Positions 9,001 through 14,360 of a stretch of 29,937 nucleotides of DNA are shown here, piece after piece. The notes below the pieces were generated by a model. That model was given only the letters and a program-made list of their open reading frames with translations. It had not been told where the DNA came from and did no database searches. Numbering within the stretch: position 1 is the first letter of the stretch; every line of letters starts with the position of its first letter. The stretch is from contig CAJUMT010000009.1 in assembly GCA_910587495.1 (NCBI GenBank), positions 7,747-37,683 of the forward strand, in the 5' to 3' direction. The stretch comes from an uncultured Lachnospiraceae bacterium. GTDB lineage: Bacteria > Bacillota_A > Clostridia > Lachnospirales > Lachnospiraceae. Position numbers and translations under genes: made by a program.

Positions 9001-10694
9001 GCAAGATCGAACCGCTGCCTGCGCCGAAAGCTGCGGGTTATGTGTTCACCGGCTGGTACAAAGACGCCGGATGCACGTCTTCCTGGGATTTCTCGACAGA
9101 TACCGTGGAAGTTGATACGGTTTTGTACGCCAAATGGGAGATAAATGATGACTACGAAGGCGTCCGCGAGGATGACTTCCCCGCTGACGGGAATACCCAG
9201 GGGCTCTGGATTGCCGGTGTGAAGTCTTATACCTATACCGGGACTGCAATCAAGCCCAATGTGCGCGTTTATTATAATGAGAAACGGCTGAAACAGGGAA
9301 GGGACTATACCATCAGCTTTAAAAATAATAAAGCGGCGGCTGACGCTTCCGGAAAAAAAGCGCCGCAGATCATCGTGAAAGGCAAAGGCAACTACGCGGG
9401 CACGCTGAAAGAGACGTTTGAGATAAAGCGGGCCAGCCTGGACGTACCCTGCATGGTTGCTTCCGAAAGCTACAGGAAAGGCACGGTGTACACGCCTGCG
9501 GTCATGCTGGGCGATTATCTGCTGAAAGCGAAGACGGATTATACGCTGACCTACCATAAGGCCGAGGACGATAAATCTGTGATAAAACGTCCAACAGCGC
9601 CCGGCAGCTATATCATGCGCGTCACCGGAAAGGGAAACTGCGAGGGTACCTTTGATTTCCCATTTACGGTATCGGAAGAAGGCCCAGCCAGCATTTCCAA
9701 GGGGAAAGCGACCGTAGGCAGGATGGATTACAGAGGCGAAAAGCCGGAGGTTACTTTGTCCGTGAACAAAAAGGCGTTGGAATATGGAACGGATTACGAA
9801 GTCCGATTTTCCAATACTGATGAAAAGGGCACGGGAACGGCTGTTTTCATAGGCGTGGGGGATTATACAGGTACTTTGAAGAAAACCTTTAAAGTCAAAC
9901 CTTACGTCCTCCGGGAGGAAAATATTTCCATAGCAGATCAGGCCGTTTATGAAAAAGGCGGCGCGCAGCCGGAAGTCACGGTGACAGTTGACGGGGTGAA
10001 GTTGCGTGCAGGAACCGATTACACCGTATCTTACAAAGGAAATACAAAGGTGACGGGAAATGCGAAAGCTGTTATAAAAGGAAAGGGCAACTACAGCGGA
10101 AGCCCGGCAGTATCTTTCGAGGTTGTGCCAAAGGATTTACGAGCCGAAGACATACGGATCTTTGTCTCCGACGCCGCGCCCGGGAAAACACCTGCGATAA
10201 CTGTGTTTGATACAAACGGAAAGAAACTGTCCTCCGGCAGTGATTATACGGCAAAGGTGGATAAAGACGCCCGTACAGTGACGATCACCGAAGGCAAAAA
10301 CCGCCTGTATACAGCCGATTCGCCGATTGTCCTGGAATATCAGGAGCTGGACAAAGACAAAGTGATCACTTCGGTTACATTGAATAAGAAAGCGGAGGAT
10401 TTTCCGAAGAAATTCGAGTATACAGAAAACGGCGTCAGGCTGGATAAGAAATGGCTGACCGTGAAGGCCGGGAAATATATGCTTTCTCCCGATGAATTTG
10501 AAATCATTGACTGCATGAACAACATGCAAAAAGGAACTGCGACAGTGGTGATACGCGGAACGGGAGACTACGGCGGAACCAGGATATTGAACTTTAAGAT
10601 CCAGTCCCGCAGCTTTCCGTCAGCGATCCGCTGGGTTACTTCCCTCCTTTCGGGGAGGGGAGTAACACTTACTCCAGCATTAACTGTATCTTAG
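1..10694 (+). CDS. Giant multidomain BspA-type surface protein (5' partial)
   Basis: The frame is open from base 3 to the stop at 10692-10694 with no stop near the left edge, so the N-terminus and any signal peptide lie outside the window. At least 3563 residues are visible. Order by window position: BspA-like LRR_5 repeats with 'IG..AF..C' cores (to ~1140); alternating FN3 and Ig-like modules (~1150-3795); a PKD domain with FDFGDG and a GTYTVTLTVSD strand (~3795-4060); carboxypeptidase-regulatory-like folds (~4060-4310 and ~5395-5610); a Gly-rich beta module (~6297-6777); a propeller-like region with W..G motifs (~6780-7910); two CARDB-like domains (~7915-8535); two InlB B-repeats with FTGWYKDAGC (~8590-8815, ~8925-9140) around a VDPP linker; and YTG/'G.DYT.SYKNN' repeats (~9210-10590). 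It is probably secreted and adhesive (inference). No LPXTG or transmembrane anchor is visible. The last ~25 codons run through a strong hairpin and into the 3' end of udk. Confidence 0.9.
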   Translation, partial: WATSSSGGCISNLFGDGCFSALTTIYVPSGCYEAYSSAYGAYLQAKTKIRETGAGDFIIRGGVLTAYMGNEADVEIPKTVTEIGESAFLNNTDLESVTFPEGLTAVGRAAFRGCTALKSIAFPDGVTSIGDNAFYNCTSLAGMLRLPKSLVSLGSYAFYKCSSLGGGLEIPSGVGEIKARTFEGCSGLSGELSLPSGLASIGEYAFSGCGKLSGSLRIPDSVTSVGQSAFSGCSGFNGTLTLSENMQAVASGTFSGCSSFTGTLTIPDKIKTLDYSAFYNCKEFSEVVFGTGVTNIYIYSYSNSNSAFRYCSGVETVTFLGSIVPIIYDSIWATSSSGGCISNLFGDGCFSSLTTIYTLPESLEAYKTAWRSHVPEKVAFSSDTMNLRVSNFTAEYVRSHSVGLRWTKSINENVTGYYIYRDDVRIADTENPSWEDQGLSPDTAYTYKVTGHTVSGAETAAASLTVTPCRPVVTKIYTDNTSNKVGSTNSYLYAQVRDSGNLRAGTGRFYYIGEDGGKIKIGTDLTQYDKASKDSAVFKTLWDVTAVTPGAYTIWFEFTDTDQETGSLSNTVTYDNSRPEALSGVIAVGGTNQIVLSWSMAHEIDTAKYHIYRRGEDEDEFKLLKKIYGRETLSYTDTKTSVEQKYYYYVVGVNSFGQEGEASNIAVAEPKTDGEAPKVVQLTPANGSIIGGVVELYAQAQDNVAVVETRLYLSLDKGETWTELESMKGNSCRFKISTADYKDAEIYVKGVAFDAAGNKSDGLTYHYKIDNTGPEQVTGLSYESTATTVTLKWNDVTDQDFSFFRVEELAPAGPPRIVQDVYRTLGVNIYNLKSDTEYSYQVVAYDQLGNRGIPSEVITVRTLKDTVAPVVTKMEPEPDYYNQSIDVKITASDNTGVASMEVQTSPDAAAWTEYDTVTFDTKRQEETASLTIMLDGFEEGNLYVRGIAFDIEGNKSDTSDQAPYVQYIVDRTPPAAPEGFQAEAVTGAVGLSWAQGAEEDLDGYILYRSVGGGAYTKLADDLHVLNYQDRSVEKNTAYSYKLAACDRAGNISETAEPVSGMLPEDTVAPEILSYAPTDESMIGISNSTFRLMVSDNWKLDRVLVTYTVNDGTDVKTLLDERKINDYYKVLSAALPIQELKDGDVLHLGISVTDAQGLEAVKSISYTADRTAPRVNGVSAEGDTEKITLRWTGNGEEDLAGYRIYRKQDTGSYTMLAQRSAEGSSYEYHDYSAYPRQTYYYKVEAVDRYGNTHAKESKAVWLKVEPTVTAALSCDAVMKKGTDYSFNASASLADLGIVSYHFDFGDGETLSSENAKVVHRYKEAGTYTVTLTVSDEAGSKAIAVKEITVVEEQMLGSVTVKAVDANGRALSDMPVYFDLDNTSENVQYTDAKGRASFIAKAGLYAVGAYKDGFLPAKQSVIVRANTETAMELVVIEEPIVTGDFEVHRMTLDEIIAAGIDVADPANQQIVKITLRLTYGKEPVTMHIMTNGRKVYSDETVIVNTDNGTRKLTPSVVNIKDPALSGSGTAGGTGGTGGIDKDDNLLIAILDVPVEASCLKEFFDVKLHIMNHADKRFTLTNNKVTLNVPDGMTLVETVNTSASNTISFDNLEGQEEKTLNWTLRGDKAGEYDLEAFYTAVLDQFNAPVEAAFQTKEPIKVYGLDSLKLIVDIDKYILDGEFYFDMSLQNKGETDLYLPSMNIMDNVIDVYEYPESETPEGEPLKPEVTLLKALLQKPEEEPEELDLDTVVKTLSPGQMYTKKYICHDSITTDSFAALQRAVYEIAGELGVGVEINVKSIGDEPKHGILVSDDNRKPIMGAAVKVDDAEYKSDVDGTVKVTELGFRTVEVSAPGRQTRKFKYTLDEGRVRTFFLPKDDTPGLPYFTMIENVLWEEDFLTQRQYYTEGSETEVTLDVSANWRGKTPGRYVFYQTDKNGKVVKQKAGSGETITLKPGKDFKPRLKVKAVLYAADGTASKPIDTGIEISKKWVPIGTPETPDLDEMTSFTFMPDADAEITDGKLREVLPISWPLKMGKIPVDITRTDDEEDGTYTYKVTIGFKDKEKVKDVESGWVEFKDNLEEARKNKDKMKQMIDAWNDALDSVTYDFQVSTQLKAIGYAEVQFNAAGDLVKSEGGLVIEGSKSVKLGQTFVVGPVPVYLELELGAKIGSTVALTYTPEEKLHMTGSLTLNVPDITVGGGLGVSGVAQAGVEGSGGISIQVLPSFTGDLDMSVAIKLKLLFFVDWKWEIAHSHTHLWGKEKGRSITSYAFDHMSEGNLSLSSDTYTDQKAGWNAAGPVLQEWIMPGTMPELYTVGGKQIILFQTNIDDMARLVYSVYESGGWSAPQTVSDIETDDLYYAAAASGDSLYVIWQKFSSEVDKTDASAYLKEAAEKSEIYAAKWNGSGFEEAVRLTENASMDMLPKIAVHDGGVTAAWVTNADHAVLGESDYTIKYADCSDGTWSSASELLKGHGSVSELSVGYCGDSLTALYIENDKVYSSAGNGTPLEQDSIAGGLQFTGNKFLWSVDGVLYSYTPSGGVTKFTDGTAAVGANYRIINAGSKTAAVWVENESGRSIIYASMLLGDHWSDAIELFDFDGYSLSFYDIELSEKGVWSVIADAVSETGGEEKTSLIYKERESVRDISLDYAFADEFGYKDNMQPVDIAVTNFGEDTVESFNISVTKADGTVLYEQPHTCRIEPGARESFTFNLDASGITGETELTVTVDAGSESDYANNSFSMTTGRVDADIKLEYYYSGDTVIMDAVVTNNSRIGADAALRITEDDASGAALETADLGTVVYGDEIHHTFSVDISDIDFRGASAKYYVFTVSSTQNDYNSQNNSVIGIIYNDEYVPEEDPGEDDPAPDDTVSVTFDLRGHGTASEEYAGYTGIEAGSRIFRPTDPKAEGYQFTGWYKDAGCTVLWDFANDTVQADLVLYAGWKEEQGEKPPVVDPPVVDPPIVDPPVVDPPTDDPGEKDAVNVTFDLRGHGTMPEGFAGSIKVQPESKIEPLPAPKAAGYVFTGWYKDAGCTSSWDFSTDTVEVDTVLYAKWEINDDYEGVREDDFPADGNTQGLWIAGVKSYTYTGTAIKPNVRVYYNEKRLKQGRDYTISFKNNKAAADASGKKAPQIIVKGKGNYAGTLKETFEIKRASLDVPCMVASESYRKGTVYTPAVMLGDYLLKAKTDYTLTYHKAEDDKSVIKRPTAPGSYIMRVTGKGNCEGTFDFPFTVSEEGPASISKGKATVGRMDYRGEKPEVTLSVNKKALEYGTDYEVRFSNTDEKGTGTAVFIGVGDYTGTLKKTFKVKPYVLREENISIADQAVYEKGGAQPEVTVTVDGVKLRAGTDYTVSYKGNTKVTGNAKAVIKGKGNYSGSPAVSFEVVPKDLRAEDIRIFVSDAAPGKTPAITVFDTNGKKLSSGSDYTAKVDKDARTVTITEGKNRLYTADSPIVLEYQELDKDKVITSVTLNKKAEDFPKKFEYTENGVRLDKKWLTVKAGKYMLSPDEFEIIDCMNNMQKGTATVVIRGTGDYGGTRILNFKIQSRSFPSAIRWVTSLLSGRGVTLTPALTVS
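994..1053 (+). repeat. Near-identical copy of window bases 1-60 (993-bp spacing)
   Basis: Bases 994-1053 match bases 1-60 at 59 of 60 positions (T to C in the second TGT/TGC codon). Both copies encode the segment WATSSSGGCISNLFGDGCF in the same frame, 331 codons apart. Similarity fades after the copy. The left copy starts at or before the window edge, so the full repeat length is unknown. It caps an LRR block and suggests duplication of a whole LRR block in this gene. Confidence 0.9.
8829..8909 (+). repeat. VDPP(V/I) proline-rich linker, 15-bp tandem units
   Basis: About five degenerate 15-bp units encode PPVVD/PPIVD pentapeptides between the two InlB B-repeats of the giant protein. The units vary at synonymous sites. 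This is probably an extended spacer between two globular repeats, and a place where unit number could change by slippage. Confidence 0.8.
10635..10666 (+). terminator. 13-bp hairpin between convergent genes, no clear U-tract
   Basis: The arms GTTACTTCCCTCC (10635-10647) and GGAGGGGAGTAAC (10654-10666) pair over 13 bp with one G-T wobble around a 6-nt loop. Read on the minus strand the wobble becomes an A-C mismatch. No strong T-run follows on either strand. It lies inside the last codons of the giant gene and immediately downstream of udk, so it may stop transcription of either or both. Confidence 0.6.
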
Positions 10695-11277
10695 ACTTTA
10701 CCACATCAAATGCCACGTCGTTCATACCGCTGTTGATGACAAGATCGGCCAATGCCCGTGTAGGCTCTACATAGAGGTAATGCATGGGCTTGACCGTTGT
10801 CAAGTACTGATCCACAATATTATCCAGATCCCTGCCGCGTTCTTTTACATCCCGCACGATCCTGCGCAGGATACGTTCATCGGCATCCGCTTCTACATAG
10901 ATCTTGATGTCCAGAAGCTCCCGGATGCGCGGGTCAGCCAGAAGAAGGATGCCTTCCACCAGAATGATTTTTTTCGGTTCGATTCGGATCGTCTTGTCCG
11001 ATCGGTTGTGCAGGCTGTAATCATAGACAGGACAGTCTACCGGCTGACCGTTTTTCAGCATCTTAAGATGTTTCAGCATCAGGTCTGTTTCCAGAGAATC
11101 CGGGTGGTCGTAGTTGACTTTTTTCCGGTCCTCAAAAGAAACTTCGTCCTGTCTGCGGTAGTAGTTGTCATGGTAGACGACTGCTGCCTCGTCTTTGAAA
11201 TAATCTTTTAACCGGTTGGTGAAGGTTGACTTTCCTGAACCGGTTCCCCCTGCGATTCCAATAATCATACAGTTCAT
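10669..11277 (-). CDS. udk: Uridine kinase
   Basis: Cytosolic ATP/GTP-dependent phosphorylation of uridine and cytidine to UMP/CMP (pyrimidine salvage). The protein has 202 residues, normal for the family. A Walker A loop GGTGSGKST sits at residues 10-18, followed by the family blocks YHDNYYR, DHPDSLETDLM, PVYDYSLHNR and ILVEGILLL. The start has a G-rich Shine-Dalgarno (AAGGGGGG) about 7 nt upstream; an internal Met three codons later is the alternative. It is the last gene of the tyrA-aroA-udk run, 18 nt after aroA, so probably co-transcribed. Its 3' end overlaps the convergent giant gene by 26 nt, which is unusual. Some related P-loop kinases (phosphoribulokinase/uridine kinase family) have other substrates, so substrate specificity is inferred from family resemblance. 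Confidence 0.9.
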   Translation of the reverse strand: MNCMIIGIAGGTGSGKSTFTNRLKDYFKDEAAVVYHDNYYRRQDEVSFEDRKKVNYDHPDSLETDLMLKHLKMLKNGQPVDCPVYDYSLHNRSDKTIRIEPKKIILVEGILLLADPRIRELLDIKIYVEADADERILRRIVRDVKERGRDLDNIVDQYLTTVKPMHYLYVEPTRALADLVINSGMNDVAFDVVKSKIQLMLE

Positions 11278-11295
11278 ATGCTCCCCCCTTATCTT

Positions 11296-12576
11296 TTAAT
11301 TGTTCATTAATTGTTGCAGGTCTTTATAAAATCCCGGATAACTGATACGCACACAGTCGGCGTCTTTGATCAGAGTCTCCCCTTCGGATGCGAGCGCCGT
11401 GACGGCGAAAGTCATGGCAATTCGGTGGTCTAATCTGCTGTCAATGATGGTTCCATTAAGCGGGGGGCCGCCTTCTATGATCATACCGTCTTCGGTGCCG
11501 GTGACTTGTGCGCCCATGGCGCGTAAGTTCTCCACCATTACCTCAATCCGGTCAGATTCCTTGACTCTTAGTTCCTGTGCGTCTTTGATGACGGTTGTTC
11601 CCTTAGCAAAGCAGGCCAGGGCGGCTACAACCGGAAGTTCATCGATCAGCGCAGGGATTACGGCTCCCCCTACAGTCGTCCCATGCAATTCGCTGTGGCG
11701 GACGAGAAGGTCTGCCGTCGGTTCACCGTTTTCCCGGCTTTCGTTTAAAAGTGTAATGTCCGCCCCCATATCTTTTAAAACCCGTAAGATGCCGTCCCGG
11801 GTGGGGTTGACGCCGACATTTTGCACCAGGATTTCAGAACCAGGGACGATCAGCCCGGCGGCGATAAAATAGGCCGCGGAAGAGATGTCCCCAGGTATTT
11901 GTATTTTTTGGGCGTGCAAAATAGGTTCCGGCAGGATTTGGGCGGTCGTCCCTTCGCTGGTGACGGAAGCGCCGAAATGCTTCAGCATAAGCTCCGAATG
12001 ATTTCTGGACAGATAAGGTTCTGTCACGCTGGTGGGACTGTCGGCATAAAGCCCTGCCAGCAGGATGCAGGATTTGACCTGGGCGGACGCTACTTTGGAT
12101 CTGTAGTGGATGCCGTGAAGGGAAGTCCCTTTTATCCGAAGCGGCGCGCAGCCGTTGCCGCGCAGGCTTTCAATTTTTGCGCCCATAGAAGAGAGCGGTT
12201 CTATGATCCGTTTCATGGGGCGGGACTGGATGGAAGCATCCCCGTTTAATTCTGTCGTAAAGGACTGTCCTGCCAGGATGCCTGCGATCAGCCGGGTGGT
12301 CGTCCCGCTGTTGCCCGTATCTAATATGGAAGCGGGCTTATGTAAACTATGGAGTCCTTTTCCGTGGATCAGGATTTCTTCCCCTTTATTCTCAATTTCT
12401 ATCCCAAGCTTTCTAAAACAGGAGATTGTGGACAGGCAGTCCGCTCCCTGTAAAAAGTTCGTCACCTGCGTCGTCCCTTCTGCGATCGCTCCTAACATAA
12501 TGGCGCGGTGGGAGATGCTTTTGTCCCCGGGAATCGTGACAGCGCCCTTTAATGCTTTTGCTCTTTTGAATGTCAT
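11296..12576 (-). CDS. aroA: 3-phosphoshikimate 1-carboxyvinyltransferase (EPSP synthase)
   Basis: Sixth step of the shikimate pathway: shikimate-3-phosphate plus phosphoenolpyruvate gives EPSP and phosphate, in the cytosol. About 426 residues, normal length. Visible family blocks: GDKSISHRA near residue 20 (PEP/S3P binding), GNSGTTTRL, a SAQVKS block of the kind I associate with Gram-positive enzymes, DELPVVAALA, KESDRIEVMVENL and a C-terminal DHRIAM. The upstream tyrA stop lies next to a possible ATG at 12582, but the AAAGG Shine-Dalgarno is only 3 nt from it. The ATG two codons later (12576) has 9-nt spacing, so I place the start there; 12582 remains possible. Tight packing with tyrA suggests translational coupling and joint control of tyrosine/aromatic synthesis. 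Confidence 0.95.
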   Translation of the reverse strand: MTFKRAKALKGAVTIPGDKSISHRAIMLGAIAEGTTQVTNFLQGADCLSTISCFRKLGIEIENKGEEILIHGKGLHSLHKPASILDTGNSGTTTRLIAGILAGQSFTTELNGDASIQSRPMKRIIEPLSSMGAKIESLRGNGCAPLRIKGTSLHGIHYRSKVASAQVKSCILLAGLYADSPTSVTEPYLSRNHSELMLKHFGASVTSEGTTAQILPEPILHAQKIQIPGDISSAAYFIAAGLIVPGSEILVQNVGVNPTRDGILRVLKDMGADITLLNESRENGEPTADLLVRHSELHGTTVGGAVIPALIDELPVVAALACFAKGTTVIKDAQELRVKESDRIEVMVENLRAMGAQVTGTEDGMIIEGGPPLNGTIIDSRLDHRIAMTFAVTALASEGETLIKDADCVRISYPGFYKDLQQLMNN

Positions 12577-12582
12577 AATCAT

Positions 12583-13671
12583 CTACCTTTCATAGATCAC
12601 ATACTTGTGCCTGCGCAGAATATCCACCGCCTGCTTCATGGACTGTTCGTCATAAAATTCAATCCTTAAAACTGCCTCTATAAACTCACGGTTGTGGACG
12701 ATGCCGATATTTTTCAGGCTAATCTGGTTGCTGGCCAGGATTGTGGCCAATGTGGCGATTCCGCCTGCTTCATCCACCATCTCACAGTAAATCTCAAAGA
12801 TGCGCTGAATCGGGCCGTTTCCTTTTTCGGGAAGACTGTTCCTGTAATCGCTGGAAGTTTCAAACAGATGATAGACCGCGCCTGCTTCCGCATTGTCCAA
12901 CTGCCTGCGGATCTTGTCCAGGGAGTGGATATAATCATTTAATATAGAAGAAATGTTTTTCCGGTTAGTCATGCAGATCTGCTCCCACATCTCCGGGGAA
13001 GAAGACGCGATCCGCGTGATATCTTTGAATCCGCCTGCTGCCACCAGTTTCATGATACCGTCTTTCGTATCGGAATCCCTAACCAGATTTACCAGGGAAG
13101 ACGCGATGATATGGGGCAGATGGCTGATGCCTGCCGTCACATAGTCGTGGGTCTTAAAGTCCAGCACCAGCGGCAGCGCCTTTAAGCTTTCCACAAAATC
13201 CCGGTACTGATCTACTGCCTCCTGCGGCACTTTGGCGGCGGGCGTGATCATATAGTAGGCGTTTTCGATCAGAATCCTTTTGGAATTGGCATAACCGGTT
13301 TTTTCCGATCCAGCCATCGGATGCCCGCCGATGAAATTTGTTTCCATATCAAGTTCGCTTACCCGGGCGTGGATGTCGCATTTGGTACTCCCCACATCTG
13401 TAATGATGCAGGAAGGCCGGATGAGCGGCTTTAATTTTTCCAGATATTTTTCATTGTCTGCCACCGGCGCACACAGGAATATATAACCGCAGTCGCCGAA
13501 ATCTTCATTGACACCGTCCGGGATCCGATTTACGACGCCGTCTAAGACTGCCTGTTCCACAGAAGCGCGGGTGCGCGAAAAGGCGATGATTTCTGCTTCC
13601 GGATAGAAATGGCGGACAGCTCTGGCGATAGAGCCGCCGATCAGGCCAAGGCCGATAAAACCGATTTTCAT
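12583..13671 (-). CDS. tyrA: Prephenate dehydrogenase with C-terminal ACT domain
   Basis: Oxidative decarboxylation of prephenate to 4-hydroxyphenylpyruvate using NAD(P), committing chorismate to tyrosine. 362 residues. An N-terminal Rossmann loop GLGLIGG lies at residues 7-13, the conserved GGHPMAGSEKTGY at about 115-127, and SHLPH in the helical dimerisation part. The final ~70 residues (from about GGIATLATILASNQI) look like an ACT domain, which in this family senses tyrosine. The start has AGGAG 8 nt upstream. It is the first gene of the tyrA-aroA-udk operon and follows a plausible sigma-A promoter. No chorismate mutase domain is fused, and no chorismate mutase gene is in the window. Confidence 0.95.
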   Translation of the reverse strand: MKIGFIGLGLIGGSIARAVRHFYPEAEIIAFSRTRASVEQAVLDGVVNRIPDGVNEDFGDCGYIFLCAPVADNEKYLEKLKPLIRPSCIITDVGSTKCDIHARVSELDMETNFIGGHPMAGSEKTGYANSKRILIENAYYMITPAAKVPQEAVDQYRDFVESLKALPLVLDFKTHDYVTAGISHLPHIIASSLVNLVRDSDTKDGIMKLVAAGGFKDITRIASSSPEMWEQICMTNRKNISSILNDYIHSLDKIRRQLDNAEAGAVYHLFETSSDYRNSLPEKGNGPIQRIFEIYCEMVDEAGGIATLATILASNQISLKNIGIVHNREFIEAVLRIEFYDEQSMKQAVDILRRHKYVIYER

Positions 13672-13710
13672 AATAATTTCTCCTCACAGTTTAGCACGTT
13701 AATGTCTTTA

Positions 13711-13739
13711 AGTATAGCACGGTTTGGGAGAAATGGGAA
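13711..13739 (-). promoter_or_regulatory. Probable promoter of the tyrA-aroA-udk operon
   Basis: On the minus strand a -10 TATACT (13711-13716) lies 17 nt from a weak -35 TTCCCA (13734-13739, four of six consensus bases). It is about 40 nt upstream of the tyrA start. No leader peptide, T-box or long attenuator is visible in the short 5' region. Confidence 0.5.
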
Positions 13740-13783
13740 GGTTTTTGATATCGCCATTCATGGTTTGGTTATTTGTCCCCGTT

Positions 13784-14086
13784 TCAGCCACCGTCCTTGT
13801 GGTTTCCTTCCAAATCATTTTGTGGCCGCTCAGGGTAAGCTTTATCTTTCCAATACCACCATTTCAATTTCTCCGGGTCGCGCTCTTCATTTTCTGCAAA
13901 GTACACCGCGCAGCGATATACATATAGCACGCACCGGTCATCCTGGAATCCTTTTTTCAGGCAGTCTAAATGATACAGTTCTTCTGGGTCTTTTCCCCGC
14001 AGGTCCGAGATACAGCGGATCCCGATATCGTGCAGATGTTGTTCCATATTGGCGCCCACGCCTGGTATTTTCCTTAAATCACTCAT
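13784..14086 (-). CDS. Cdd1-family helix-hairpin-helix protein
   Basis: 100 residues. It opens with a helix-hairpin-helix segment (DLRKIPGVGANMEQHL, residues ~3-18) followed by IRCISDLRGKDPEELY, then a Cys-rich middle (DDRCVLYVYRCAVYFA) and a Trp-rich tail (KLKWWYWKD). This pattern fits the 'pathogenicity locus'/Cdd1 family of small proteins, named from a Clostridioides difficile locus; the biochemical role is not established. The HhH motif suggests nucleic-acid or protein binding (inference). A strong AGGAGG lies 8 nt before the start, and the gene has its own promoter. It stands alone between the tyrA operon and the divergent ADP-ribosylglycohydrolase fusion, and is probably a chromosomal housekeeping-type small gene. 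Confidence 0.8.
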   Translation of the reverse strand: MSDLRKIPGVGANMEQHLHDIGIRCISDLRGKDPEELYHLDCLKKGFQDDRCVLYVYRCAVYFAENEERDPEKLKWWYWKDKAYPERPQNDLEGNHKDGG

Positions 14087-14107
14087 GATGCATCCCTCCT
14101 TGCATTG

Positions 14108-14135
14108 ATTATAGCATCTGCGCGGCAGAAATCAA
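14108..14135 (-). promoter_or_regulatory. Promoter of the Cdd1-family gene
   Basis: On the minus strand there is a consensus -10 TATAAT (14108-14113) and a -35 TTGATT (14130-14135) with 16-nt spacing, just upstream of AGGAGG and the ATG. Confidence 0.65.
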
Positions 14136-14360
14136 GAAGGCTGCCAGGCCGGGACAACATAACGATTGTGTAAAATTTTCTTCAGGTGAAAAATAGATAT
14201 AGAAAAGAGATCTCTTTTTGTGATAAAGTATAAATGTCCAATTCCTGCGAAGACTGGGGTAACAGCGCTGACAAAGATGGAAGCCCTTCCTGGTAATGAA
14301 ATCCGGGCTTTTGTTTCGGGCGTATAGGGTATGGTAAAACTGCATTTCAGAAAGGAAATC
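14136..14360. other. Divergent intergenic region with a 16-bp palindrome
   Basis: No gene is supported here. It holds a perfect palindrome AAAAGAGATCTCTTTT at 14203-14218, a possible operator or small hairpin. A second weak hairpin AAGCCC/GGGCTT (14281-14310, 18-nt loop) is followed by TTGTTT and could be a leader terminator. No convincing -35/-10 pair for the downstream fusion gene was found. Confidence 0.4.

Noticed and set aside
14331..14360. Longer start for the ADP-ribosylglycohydrolase fusion (ATG 14331)
   Set aside because: No ribosome site upstream, whereas AAAGGA sits properly before 14361/14364.
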